A stretch of DNA of 16,426 nucleotides from JBOHUX01 sp050734915 (GCA_050734915.1 JBOHUX010000038.1:1-16426); one strand, 5' to 3'; shown: positions 7,492 to 14,334, counted from the stretch's first letter. The notes: generated by a model from the letters alone, not told the origin. Program-made: numbers and translations.

Positions 7492-8427
7492 TTAATCCAC
7501 CGCCTCGGGAACGCCCCGAGCGATGAGCACGTTCTTGATGAAGAAGTCGTAGGCGAGGACGCCGAGGACGCCCCCGATCAGCGGCCCCACGATCGGGATC
7601 CAGAAGTAGCCGTTGAGCCACCCGTAGTCGCCGGGGAACGCGGTCGAGCCCCATCCCGTCACCCAGGCCAGGATGCGGGGACCGAAGTCGCGAGCCGGGT
7701 TGATGGCGTAGCCCGCGTTGGCGCCGTAGGACATGCCGATGGCGGCGACGGCGATGCCGATCATGAAGGGAGCCAGGTTGGCCTTGGGCAGCAGGTTGCG
7801 CTTGTCGATCAGCGCCGCCACGAAGACGAGGAGGAAGGCGGTACCCACGATCTGGTCGATCAGCGGCCCCCACCAATTGTGGAAGTAGGGCCCCGGGAAG
7901 GTGGCGAAGATCGAGTAGGTGGCGATGTCCTTCGACTGCACGAGGTGATTCACGGTCAGGTAGCTGTGGATCGCCCACCCGTAGACGGCGTAGACGATGG
8001 CCGCGCCGATGAACGCTCCTACCACCTGCGATACCCAGTAGGGGACCACCTTCCGCCACGGGAAGTCCCCCCGCACCGCGAAGGCGAAGGTGACGGCGGG
8101 ATTGATGTGTGCCCCGCTGATGCCTCCCGCCACGTAGACACCGAACGCGACGGCGAAAGCCCAGCCCCACGTGATCAGAAGCCAATCCCCAGAGGCCAGG
8201 AAGATGGTGTGGGCGGTCTGCGCGCGGCCGGTCTGGTTGAGGGCCACCACCGCCATCGCCACCACGCCGTCACCGAAGGCGATGAGGACGAAGGTGCCGA
8301 AGAACTCGGCCATCATCTCGCCCCAGAGACCGGATCTCACCTGCCCCCAGCGGGACCCTGCCCGGCCTCGGAGTCGGGGCGCCGCGTCCCCGCTCGTGGC
8401 CATCGATTCGACTGGCGTCTCGGACAT
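7492..8427 (-). CDS. glpF: Glycerol uptake facilitator (aquaglyceroporin) GlpF
   Basis: This 311-residue MIP-family membrane channel lets glycerol enter by diffusion. Both pore motifs are intact: NPA at 109-111 (GAHINPAVT) and NPARD at 243-247 (YAINPARDF). The aspartate after the second motif is typical of glycerol-conducting rather than water-only channels. Six hydrophobic segments are visible. The protein has about 30 more N-terminal polar residues than E. coli GlpF. I chose the ATG at 8427 because a GAGGAGGT ribosome binding site (8435-8442) lies seven bases upstream. An in-frame ATG at 8472 would add 15 residues but overlaps the U-tract of the leader terminator. It is the first gene of the glycerol operon, behind a promoter and attenuator. 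Confidence 0.95.
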   Translation of the reverse strand: MSETPVESMATSGDAAPRLRGRAGSRWGQVRSGLWGEMMAEFFGTFVLIAFGDGVVAMAVVALNQTGRAQTAHTIFLASGDWLLITWGWAFAVAFGVYVAGGISGAHINPAVTFAFAVRGDFPWRKVVPYWVSQVVGAFIGAAIVYAVYGWAIHSYLTVNHLVQSKDIATYSIFATFPGPYFHNWWGPLIDQIVGTAFLLVFVAALIDKRNLLPKANLAPFMIGIAVAAIGMSYGANAGYAINPARDFGPRILAWVTGWGSTAFPGDYGWLNGYFWIPIVGPLIGGVLGVLAYDFFIKNVLIARGVPEAVD

Positions 8428-8434
8428 CTTCAGG

Positions 8435-8442
8435 ACCTCCTC
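8435..8442 (-). promoter_or_regulatory. Strong Shine-Dalgarno sequence that fixes the glpF start
   Basis: GAGGAGGT on the minus strand, seven bases before the ATG at 8427. It is the strongest ribosome binding site seen in the window and decides between the two in-frame ATG codons of glpF. Confidence 0.85.
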
Positions 8443-8470
8443 GCGGAATCGGCCACCCGAACCCGAAGCC

Positions 8471-8517
8471 AAAACAAAAAGTCCACGCCTCGGCCAGGCG
8501 GCCGAAGCGGGACTTTT
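8471..8517 (-). terminator. Intrinsic terminator/attenuator in the glpF leader
   Basis: On the minus strand an 18-bp stem forms between 8517-8500 (AAAAGUCCCGCUUCGGCC) and 8495-8477, with a four-base loop (8496-8499), one bulged U (8485) and one U-G wobble (8506/8489). It is followed by U, G, UUUU (8476-8471), giving a nearly unbroken U-tract with the stem's own UUUU. The plus strand would have a C-A mismatch at the wobble, so the minus strand is favoured. It lies 44 bases before the glpF ATG and after both GlpP genes, so it can end glpP transcripts and also attenuate the glpF operon. The known GlpP system (Bacillus subtilis glpFK, glpD) uses exactly such a leader terminator. Confidence 0.88.
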
Positions 8518-8531
8518 CTCTTCGTGTCCCG
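8508..8531 (-). promoter_or_regulatory. Candidate antiterminator hairpin competing with the glpF leader terminator
   Basis: On the minus strand CGGGAC (8531-8526) can pair perfectly with GUCCCG (8513-8508), enclosing 12 bases. The 3' arm is part of the 5' arm of the terminator stem, so the two structures exclude each other. A second option is CGAAG (8524-8520) with CUUCG (8507-8503), which would also invade the terminator stem. Whether either forms, and whether GlpP stabilises it, is inference. Confidence 0.5.
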
Positions 8532-8551
8532 ATGAGCCTGTGTGTGCGCCG

Positions 8552-8580
8552 ATTCTTGGTCCTCGTCAGCCGCTTGTCAA
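8552..8580 (-). promoter_or_regulatory. Sigma70-type promoter of the glpF-glpK-dha-glp operon
   Basis: Read on the minus strand: a perfect -35 box TTGACA (8580-8575), a 17-base spacer and a -10 box AAGAAT (8557-8552, four of six matches). A start site near 8545 would give a leader of roughly 118 bases that contains the attenuator. The -35 box overlaps the stop codon of the upstream GlpP-like gene. It also lies in a 13-base palindrome, cgcttg-t-caagcg (8571-8583), that could be an operator or chance. Confidence 0.75.
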
Positions 8581-9191
8581 GCGCTCGATCGTGGAACCGC
8601 GGTCACCGGCGCCCCAGCGGCCCAGATGCTCCAGCGGCGGTCGGCCGGATTGTCCGGCCGGGCCGCGATCGTGGTCACGCCAGAGTCGAACACCGTCTCC
8701 GCCTCCTCGGGAGTCCGGATCAGGCCGTATGCGACCAGCGGCCGGCCCAGCCGGTCGCGCTCCGCCCGCGGCAGGTGGGGCACGGCGAGGCCGGGCGAGA
8801 CGGCCGTCCCTGCCTGGACCGCGGGGGGCACGGTCAGGGTTCTGGCCATCCCGGTCGAATCGAGAGCGTTCACGCGGACCAGGCAGAGGCCGCCCGCACC
8901 CGAGATGACCGGGGCCAGGGCCGCGCGCCTGGTCATCACCACCCGCACGCCCAGCGTCCCGACCACGAACTCCGCGGCGGCCTCGTCGGCCGCCAGGCCG
9001 GCGATCGAATCGAGGTCGATGGCCAGCGGGGGCACCTCCGACGCGGCGACGGCCACCAGCGCCTGGAGGCTCGTGCCCCGGAGCAGGGTCCGGACGGCGA
9101 TCTCCCACCCCGAAGCCGGGCCGGATCCGGACGTCACCAGCAGGAGCCTCGGCAGGACGATCCCCGCCGCTGGGGGGGCGGTCAAACCCAC
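8577..9191 (-). CDS. Diverged GlpP-like protein (second, degenerate copy of the antiterminator)
   Basis: This 204-residue protein aligns along most of its length with the GlpP encoded just upstream, but has lost several family residues. GlpP HLDLVDG becomes DLDSIAG (59-65), the IQR motif becomes VRV (105-107), EILPG becomes AVSPG (130-134), and LAGGFVR becomes VAYGLIR (153-159). The TIM-barrel-like pattern and the final IRTPEEAETVFDSGVTTIAA (158-177) remain. The GTG start at 9191 overlaps glpP by 10 bases; an in-frame TTG at 9185 that forms a TTGA overlap is also possible. The frame is intact over 600 bases with no stop, so it is probably a real protein and not a decaying pseudogene. Its role is unknown; it may partner with GlpP or bind another ligand. 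Its stop lies inside the glpF -35 box. Confidence 0.75.
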   Translation of the reverse strand: MGLTAPPAAGIVLPRLLLVTSGSGPASGWEIAVRTLLRGTSLQALVAVAASEVPPLAIDLDSIAGLAADEAAAEFVVGTLGVRVVMTRRAALAPVISGAGGLCLVRVNALDSTGMARTLTVPPAVQAGTAVSPGLAVPHLPRAERDRLGRPLVAYGLIRTPEEAETVFDSGVTTIAARPDNPADRRWSIWAAGAPVTAVPRSSA

Positions 9192-9781
9192 AGCTCCGGC
9201 GAGCTGGTGGTGATTCCCACCGCGCCGGCGTCGAGCACGGCTCGCGCGTCCTCGAGACTGCGAACGAACCCGCCCGCAAGCACCGGCTGGATGAGCCGGG
9301 GCAGGACCAGGTCGCGGATGTGGGGAAGTATCACGCCCGGCAGGATCTCCACGATGTCGGGTTGCGCCCGCTGGACGGCGACCAGCCCCGATTCGAGCGA
9401 CATGCGCGTGGTCACCAGCAGCCGCTGGATGGCGATCAGGCCGGCGGCGCGCGTCGCCCTCACCACCTGCGCGCGGGAGGTGATGATCGCCTCCGTCCCG
9501 CAGCGCCGGAGCCAGTGCACGCCCTCCAGGCTGTCCTCCAGCCCGTCCACGAGGTCCAGGTGGACGGCGGCCAGCTTGCCCGCGCCGTGGACCCGGTGCA
9601 GGACCGGCCCCATCTGGAGACCGTTGCCGCGCAGGATCACGATCAGCCCGACCCGGGCGCGAAGAGCGGCCTCCAACTGCGCGTCCGACTTGATGGCGGC
9701 TCCGTGCGGGAAGCGGGCCAGCGCCTCCAGGAGCCCCGCGAGCCGGCCCCCTGCCGTGCCCCGTTCGGGTTGCGTGCGCAC
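9182..9781 (-). CDS. glpP: Glycerol-3-phosphate-responsive antiterminator GlpP
   Basis: This 199-residue protein matches GlpP, which in Bacillus binds glycerol-3-phosphate and then the leader RNA of glp genes, preventing termination. The conserved blocks are in order: VILRGNGLQMG (48-58), AGKLAAVHLDLVDGL (67-81), IITSR (99-103), IAIQR (116-120), PDIVEILPGV (141-150), PVLAGGFVRSLEDA (166-179) and AVGITTSSPELW (187-198). B. subtilis GlpP has 192 residues, so I chose the GTG at 9781. The ATG at 9901 would add 40 low-complexity residues without family support. No clear Shine-Dalgarno sequence precedes the GTG. The gene sits directly upstream of the attenuated glpF operon, its probable target, and overlaps the second GlpP-like gene. 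Confidence 0.92.
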   Translation of the reverse strand: MRTQPERGTAGGRLAGLLEALARFPHGAAIKSDAQLEAALRARVGLIVILRGNGLQMGPVLHRVHGAGKLAAVHLDLVDGLEDSLEGVHWLRRCGTEAIITSRAQVVRATRAAGLIAIQRLLVTTRMSLESGLVAVQRAQPDIVEILPGVILPHIRDLVLPRLIQPVLAGGFVRSLEDARAVLDAGAVGITTSSPELWV

Positions 9782-9966
9782 CGGCGCATCAGCGTAGCAC
9801 CGGAGTTGGAGGACGCCGGGCCCCCGGCGCCGAACGAGGGCGGACGTCGGGGAGACCCGAGGAGCCGGGGAACGCCTGGATGCGGGGGATGAAGAAGCCA
9901 TGGCGCGCGGACGCGTATGGCCGGAATGTGCGCCCGCACGTCCGGAACGGCTGCTAGAGTGGCCGC
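9782..9966. other. Divergent intergenic region between glpP and the cNMP-binding gene
   Basis: This 185-base gap must hold the promoters of two divergent genes if the start at 9781 is right. On the minus strand TACGCT (9797-9792) precedes the glpP GTG by about ten bases and may be a -10 box. No convincing -35 box, operator or terminator was found. If glpP instead starts at 9901, most of this is coding. Confidence 0.4.
9955..9960 (+). promoter_or_regulatory. -10-like hexamer for a possible leaderless cNMP-binding gene
   Basis: TAGAGT ends six bases before the ATG at 9967, and no Shine-Dalgarno sequence is present. This spacing fits transcription starting at or next to the ATG. The same hexamer occurs at 10511. 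No -35 box is recognisable, so confidence is limited. Confidence 0.4.
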
Positions 9967-10398
9967 ATGCCGACGGAGCTGGCTTCGGTGAAGTTCTTCC
10001 AGGGCCTGCCGGAGAAGGAGCTCAAGAGGCTCTCCAACGAGTTCGGCGAGGTCACCCACCCGGCCGGCCGGACACTCATGGTCAGAGGCTCCGAAGGGGT
10101 TGGCTTCATGGTCATCCTCGCTGGCGAGGCCGAGGCCTCGATGCCGGACGGACGCCGCCGGACCCTGGGGCCGGGTGATCACATCGGTGAGATGTCACTG
10201 CTCGACAACGAGGGCCGCAGCGCGACGGTCACGGTCACGAGCGACCTGACCGTCGTGGCCGTTCCCCAGTGGAGCTTCAAGGCCTTCCTCGTCGAGCATC
10301 CCGAGATCTCCTACCGGCTCCTTCAGAGTCTCAGCCGGCGCCTCCGCGAGGCCGAGGGCTGGCACGAATCCGGTCCCGGCCCGACCGAGGGAGCATAG
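9967..10398 (+). CDS. Stand-alone cyclic-nucleotide-binding domain protein (Crp/Fnr-type sensor domain without a DNA-binding domain)
   Basis: This 143-residue protein is a single cyclic-nucleotide-binding domain. It has the N-terminal FFQGLPEKELKRL helix (10-22), the jelly-roll strands with VILAGEAEASM (49-59), and a phosphate-binding cassette GDHIGEMSLLDNEGRSATV (70-88). In that cassette Gly74-Glu75 and Arg84 sit where the cyclic nucleotide ribose-phosphate is held in Crp. A C-terminal helix (113-130) follows and the protein ends without a helix-turn-helix or membrane segment. It may act by protein contact or be a sensor of unknown output. It is divergent from glpP and upstream of the ABC exporter genes, with a gap of 125 bases, so a link to either is unproven. 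Confidence 0.85.
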   Translation: MPTELASVKFFQGLPEKELKRLSNEFGEVTHPAGRTLMVRGSEGVGFMVILAGEAEASMPDGRRRTLGPGDHIGEMSLLDNEGRSATVTVTSDLTVVAVPQWSFKAFLVEHPEISYRLLQSLSRRLREAEGWHESGPGPTEGA

Positions 10399-10510
10399 GG
10401 GCCCCCTCGCTCCTTCGTCGCGTCATCCTGCCTGCCGCCTGCGGCGCGAGGTTGCCCCGAGGCCGCGTCGTCGATCGAGTCGGGAAGCCCCCCAGGCCGA
10501 CAACGGCGGT

Positions 10511-10516
10511 TAGAGT
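10511..10516 (+). promoter_or_regulatory. -10-like hexamer upstream of the ABC exporter genes
   Basis: TAGAGT lies seven bases before an ATG at 10524, repeating the arrangement seen at 9955. The ATG opens a 16-codon frame that runs into the exporter start. No -35 box is visible. Confidence 0.35.
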
Positions 10517-10523
10517 TGCCCCG

Positions 10524-10574
10524 ATGTCACCCCCGGAACCCAGGGGCCTGCGCACCGGGTCCCGGCCTTGCTGA
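10524..10574 (+). CDS. Possible 16-codon leader peptide coupled to the first ABC exporter gene
   Basis: From the ATG at 10524 the frame encodes MSPPEPRGLRTGSRPC and stops at TGA 10572-10574. This overlaps the TTG start of the ABC gene (10568) by seven bases. The TTG has no ribosome binding site of its own, so a leaderless upstream peptide that feeds ribosomes to the TTG is an economical explanation. The alternative is a sequencing or real frameshift that separates the natural N-terminus from the exporter. No homology is recognised. Confidence 0.3.
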   Translation: MSPPEPRGLRTGSRPC

Positions 10575-12301
10575 GCCGGCTGCTACGCGCCTATCTTCGG
10601 CCGTACTCCTCTGCCCTCGTCGTCGTCGTCGCGCTGCAGCTGGTGGGGACGATGGCCTCGCTCTACCTGCCCAGCCTCAACGCCGACATCATCGACCGCG
10701 GCGTGGCGAGGGGGGACACCGGCTACATCGTTACCACGGGCGCGTGGATGCTCGCGGTGACCCTGGTCCAGATCGTCTGCTCGGCGACGGCCGTCTATTT
10801 CGGCGCCCGGGCGGCGATGGGATTCGGCCGGGACGTCCGCTCGGCCATCTTCCACCGGGTGGGGTCCTTCTCGGCGCGCGAGGTGGCACGGTTCGGAGCG
10901 CCGTCGCTGATCACCCGCAACACGAACGACGTGCAGCAGGTGCAGACCATGGTCGCGCTGAGCCTCACGATCATGGTCGCGGCGCCCATCATGTGCGTCG
11001 GCGGCATCATCATGGCGCTGCGTCAGGACGTCGGGCTCTCCTGGCTCATGCTGGTCTCAGTCCCCGCCCTGATCCTGTCGATCGGCCTCATCGTGACCCG
11101 GATGGTGCCCCAGTTCCGGGCCATGCAGAGCCGCATCGACGTCGTCAACCGCATCCTGCGAGAGCAGCTCTGGGGCATCCGCGTCGTGCGCGCCTTCGTC
11201 CGCGAACCCCAGGAGACGGCGAGGTTCGCGGACGCCAACGCCGAGCTGACCGGCACGGCGCTGCGCGCCGGGCGCCTGATGGTCCTCATCTTCCCGACCG
11301 TCATGCTGATCTTCAACGCCTCCAGCATCGCCGTGCTCTGGTTCGGGGCCGGCCGGGTCGATTCCGGTCAGATGCAGATCGGCGCCCTGACCGCCTTCCT
11401 GATGTATCTGATGCAGATCCTGATGGCGGTGATGATGGCGACCTTCATGACCATCATGATTCCGCGAGCCGCGGTCTCCGCCGACAGGATCGGCGAGGTG
11501 TTGGAGACCACGCCCTCGGTGCTCCCGGCGGCCCGGCCGGTGCGCGAGGTTCACGGGCGGGCCGAGCTGGAGCTGCGGGACGTGGGGTTCCGCTACCCGG
11601 GCGCCGCGGCCCCGGTCCTGCGCGGGATCACGTTGCGAGCCGGCCCCGGGCAGACCACCGCCGTCATCGGCAGCACGGGGGCCGGGAAGACCACGCTCGT
11701 GTCCCTGGTCGCCCGGCTCTTCGACACCACCTCGGGCGCGGTGCTCATCGACGGAGTCGATGTCCGTGACCTCGACCCCGAGGCCCTCTGGAGCCGGATC
11801 GGCCTCGTGCCCCAGAAGCCCTACCTGTTCACGGGCACCGTCGCCAGCAACCTCCGCTACGGCGATCCCGAGGCCGGCGACGACGAGCTCTGGGAGGCGC
11901 TCACCGTGGCCCAGGCGCGCGACTTCGTGGAGGCGATGCCGGGCGGACTGGCGGCGCCCATCACCCAGGGCGGCACCAACGTCTCGGGCGGGCAGCGCCA
12001 GCGGCTGGCGATCGCCCGGGCGCTGGTCCGGCGACCCGAGATCTACCTCTTCGACGACTCCTTCTCCGCGCTCGACCTGGCCACCGACGCCCAGCTTCGC
12101 GCCGCGCTCCGCACCCACACGGCCGGCGCCGGGGTGGTCATCGTCGGGCAGCGGGTCTCCACCATCGCCGGTGCCGACCAGATCGTCGTTCTGGAGGACG
12201 GAGCCGTCGTCGGTCTCGGCACTCACGAAGAGCTGCTGGCGGGCTGCACGACCTATCTCGAGATCGCCCAGTCCCAGCAGGCCGCGGAGCCGGCGGCATG
12301 A
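10568..12301 (+). CDS. ABC exporter half-transporter with degenerate ATPase site (first of a heterodimer)
   Basis: This 577-residue protein has an ABC type-1 exporter membrane domain (about 1-310, six hydrophobic segments) and one nucleotide-binding domain. Walker A is GSTGAGKT (368-375), the signature is canonical VSGGQ (472-476) and Walker B reads IYLFDD (492-497). Asp497 replaces the catalytic glutamate and Gln528 replaces the switch histidine (VGQRVSTI). These two changes are typical of the degenerate-site subunit in heterodimers such as TM287/288 and BmrCD. The TTG at 10568 is the first possible start after an in-frame stop at 10511, and the following residues align with the usual family start. 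The stop overlaps the next gene as ATGA. The substrate is unknown; multidrug or lipid export is typical. The pair resembles actinobacterial exporter pairs from memory. Confidence 0.9.
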   Translation: MLSRLLRAYLRPYSSALVVVVALQLVGTMASLYLPSLNADIIDRGVARGDTGYIVTTGAWMLAVTLVQIVCSATAVYFGARAAMGFGRDVRSAIFHRVGSFSAREVARFGAPSLITRNTNDVQQVQTMVALSLTIMVAAPIMCVGGIIMALRQDVGLSWLMLVSVPALILSIGLIVTRMVPQFRAMQSRIDVVNRILREQLWGIRVVRAFVREPQETARFADANAELTGTALRAGRLMVLIFPTVMLIFNASSIAVLWFGAGRVDSGQMQIGALTAFLMYLMQILMAVMMATFMTIMIPRAAVSADRIGEVLETTPSVLPAARPVREVHGRAELELRDVGFRYPGAAAPVLRGITLRAGPGQTTAVIGSTGAGKTTLVSLVARLFDTTSGAVLIDGVDVRDLDPEALWSRIGLVPQKPYLFTGTVASNLRYGDPEAGDDELWEALTVAQARDFVEAMPGGLAAPITQGGTNVSGGQRQRLAIARALVRRPEIYLFDDSFSALDLATDAQLRAALRTHTAGAGVVIVGQRVSTIAGADQIVVLEDGAVVGLGTHEELLAGCTTYLEIAQSQQAAEPAA

Positions 12302-14334
12302 GCGAGCGGCCGGCACCCACGAACCCGCCGGCGATGGCCGAGCGCCCGCGGGTGCCGCGCCGGAGCGGGTTCGGTGGCGGTCCATTCGGAGGCGCCGGCA
12401 TGCCGACCGAGAAGCCGATGCGCTTCGGCCCCTCGGCGCGGCGGCTGGTGGGGCGTCTGCGGCCGCAGGGGCCAAGGGTAGTGGCCGTGATCGGGCTGGG
12501 CGTGGCCAGCGTGGCGTTCCTGGTCGTCGGTCCGAAGGTCCTGGGGCGGGCGACGGACATCATCTTCAGCGGCGCCATCGGCCGCCGGCTCCCGGCGGGG
12601 ACGAGCCTCGAGCAGGCGGTCGCCGCCACCCACGCGGCGGGCAATCCCAACCTCGCGAGCCTGCTGGCCCGGATGCACGTCATTCCCGGCCGCGGCATCG
12701 ACTTCGGTGCCCTGGGCGCCGTCCTCGCCTGGGCGCTGGCGCTCTACGTGGCGTCCTCCGTCTTCAGCTGGATGCAGGGCTACCTTCTCAACGACGTCGT
12801 CCAGCGCACCGTGCTCGGGCTCCGGGCGGAGGTCGAGGACAAGCTAAACCGGCTGCCCCTCCCGTTCTTCGACCAGCAACCCCGTGGCGAGTTGCTGAGC
12901 CGGGTCACCAACGACATCGACAACGTCTCGCAATCGCTCCAGCAGACGATGAGCCAGCTGCTGACCTCGCTCCTGACCGTGATCGGGGTCCTGGCCATGA
13001 TGTTCGTGGTCTCCCCCCTCCTGGCCGTGGTCGCCGTCGTCACCATCCCCGTGTCCATGCTCGTCGCGACCCAGGTCGCCAGGCGCTCGCAGAGGCTGTT
13101 CGTCGCCCAGTGGGCCCATACGGGCGCCCTCAACGCCCACATCGAGGAGGCGTTCACCGGCCATGAGCTGGTCACCGTGTTCGGGCGCCGGCGCGAGGTC
13201 GAGGAGGTCTTCGAGAAGCGCAACCACGAGCTCTTCGAGGCCAGCTTCGGAGCTCAGTTCATCTCCGGGCTGATGATGCCGGCGATGATGTTCATCGGCA
13301 ATCTCAACTACGTCGCCATCGCCGTCATCGGCGGCGTGCGAGTGGCCACCGGCTCCATGAGCCTGGGCGACGTGCAGGCCTTCATCCAGTACTCGCGCCA
13401 GTTCACCCAGCCGCTGACCCAGGTCGCCTCGATGGCCAACCTGCTGCAGTCTGGAGTCGCCTCCGCCGAACGCGTCTTCGAGCTGCTCGACGCCCCCGAG
13501 CAGAGCGCTGATCCCGCGAGGCCGGCTCTGCCCTGGAGCCGGCACGGCCGGGTCGAGTTCGAGCACGTCCACTTCCGCTACCGTCAGGACGCGCCCTTGA
13601 TCGAGGACCTGTCCCTGGTCGCCGAGCCGGGGCACACGATCGCCATCGTCGGACCCACCGGCGCCGGCAAGACCACCCTCGTCAACTTGATCATGCGTTT
13701 CTACGAGCTGGACTCGGGCCGGATCACGCTGGACGGCGTCGACATCACCGCCATGCGTCGAGAGGACCTCCGTTCCCAGATCGGCATGGTGCTGCAGGAC
13801 ACCTGGCTCTTCGGCGGCACGATCCGCGACAACATCGCCTACGGGAACCCGGGCGCGGGCGAGGAGGAGATCCGCGCCGCCGCCGAGGCCACCTTCGTAG
13901 ACCGCTTCGTGCACAGCCTGCCGGACGGCTACGCCACCGTCATCGACGACGAGGGGAGCAACATGAGCGCGGGCGAGAAGCAGCTGCTGACCATCGCCCG
14001 CGCGTTCCTCGCCAACCCCTCGCTTCTGATCCTGGACGAGGCCACCAGCTCGGTCGACACCCGCACCGAGGTGCTCGTCCAGCGGGCGATGGCGGCCCTC
14101 CGCTCCGACCGCACCAGCTTCGTGATCGCCCACCGACTGTCCACCATCCGCGACGCCGACCTGATCCTGGTCATGGAGTCGGGCCGGATCGTCGAGCGCG
14201 GCACCCACGAGGAGCTGCTGGCCGCCCGGGGCGCCTACCACCGACTCCACGCGGCCCAGTTCCGAGGCGCCGCGGTGGAGGTGGACGGCGCGCCTCCCGG
14301 CGCCGCGGTCGCGGCGGTGCCCGCCGGGCGGTAG
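12298..14334 (+). CDS. ABC exporter half-transporter with canonical ATPase residues (second of a heterodimer)
   Basis: This 678-residue partner of the preceding protein starts with a Gly/Pro-rich cytoplasmic tail (1-45). An ABC type-1 membrane domain follows (about 55-400), with an extra segment near 95-145 between the first two membrane helices and the coupling motif RGELLSRVTNDID. The nucleotide-binding domain has Walker A GPTGAGKT (452-459), Walker B LLILDE with Asp580 and catalytic Glu581, and His612 in IAHRLSTI. The signature is altered to MSAGE (556-560). A degenerate signature here together with a degenerate Walker B in the partner places both defects in the same composite ATP site, as in known heterodimeric exporters. 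The ATGA overlap gives coupled translation and a 1:1 ratio. The substrate cannot be read from the sequence. Confidence 0.92.
   Translation: MSERPAPTNPPAMAERPRVPRRSGFGGGPFGGAGMPTEKPMRFGPSARRLVGRLRPQGPRVVAVIGLGVASVAFLVVGPKVLGRATDIIFSGAIGRRLPAGTSLEQAVAATHAAGNPNLASLLARMHVIPGRGIDFGALGAVLAWALALYVASSVFSWMQGYLLNDVVQRTVLGLRAEVEDKLNRLPLPFFDQQPRGELLSRVTNDIDNVSQSLQQTMSQLLTSLLTVIGVLAMMFVVSPLLAVVAVVTIPVSMLVATQVARRSQRLFVAQWAHTGALNAHIEEAFTGHELVTVFGRRREVEEVFEKRNHELFEASFGAQFISGLMMPAMMFIGNLNYVAIAVIGGVRVATGSMSLGDVQAFIQYSRQFTQPLTQVASMANLLQSGVASAERVFELLDAPEQSADPARPALPWSRHGRVEFEHVHFRYRQDAPLIEDLSLVAEPGHTIAIVGPTGAGKTTLVNLIMRFYELDSGRITLDGVDITAMRREDLRSQIGMVLQDTWLFGGTIRDNIAYGNPGAGEEEIRAAAEATFVDRFVHSLPDGYATVIDDEGSNMSAGEKQLLTIARAFLANPSLLILDEATSSVDTRTEVLVQRAMAALRSDRTSFVIAHRLSTIRDADLILVMESGRIVERGTHEELLAARGAYHRLHAAQFRGAAVEVDGAPPGAAVAAVPAGR

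Noticed and set aside
8472..8472. Upstream in-frame ATG as the glpF start (326 residues)
   Set aside because: It lies in the U-tract of the leader terminator and has no ribosome binding site, while the ATG at 8427 has a strong one seven bases away.
8503..8531. H-type pseudoknot from CGGGAC/GUCCCG plus CGAAG/CUUCG in the glpF leader
   Set aside because: The second stem would need a zero-base loop to cross the first, which is sterically unlikely; treated as alternative hairpins instead.
9782..9901. N-terminal extension of GlpP from the ATG at 9901
   Set aside because: The 40 extra residues are low-complexity Arg/Pro/Ser and do not match the family; 199 residues from 9781 fits the usual GlpP length.
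10451..10524. Direct repeat gttgccccga at 10451-10460 and 10515-10524
   Set aside because: Ten bases in a GC-rich intergenic region can recur by chance, and spacing of 64 bases suggests no known site.
11057..12475. Long minus-strand frame opposite the first ABC gene, and a similar one at 12844-14250
   Set aside because: The plus strand carries full Walker and signature motifs; the antisense products are Asp/Gly/His-rich composition artefacts.
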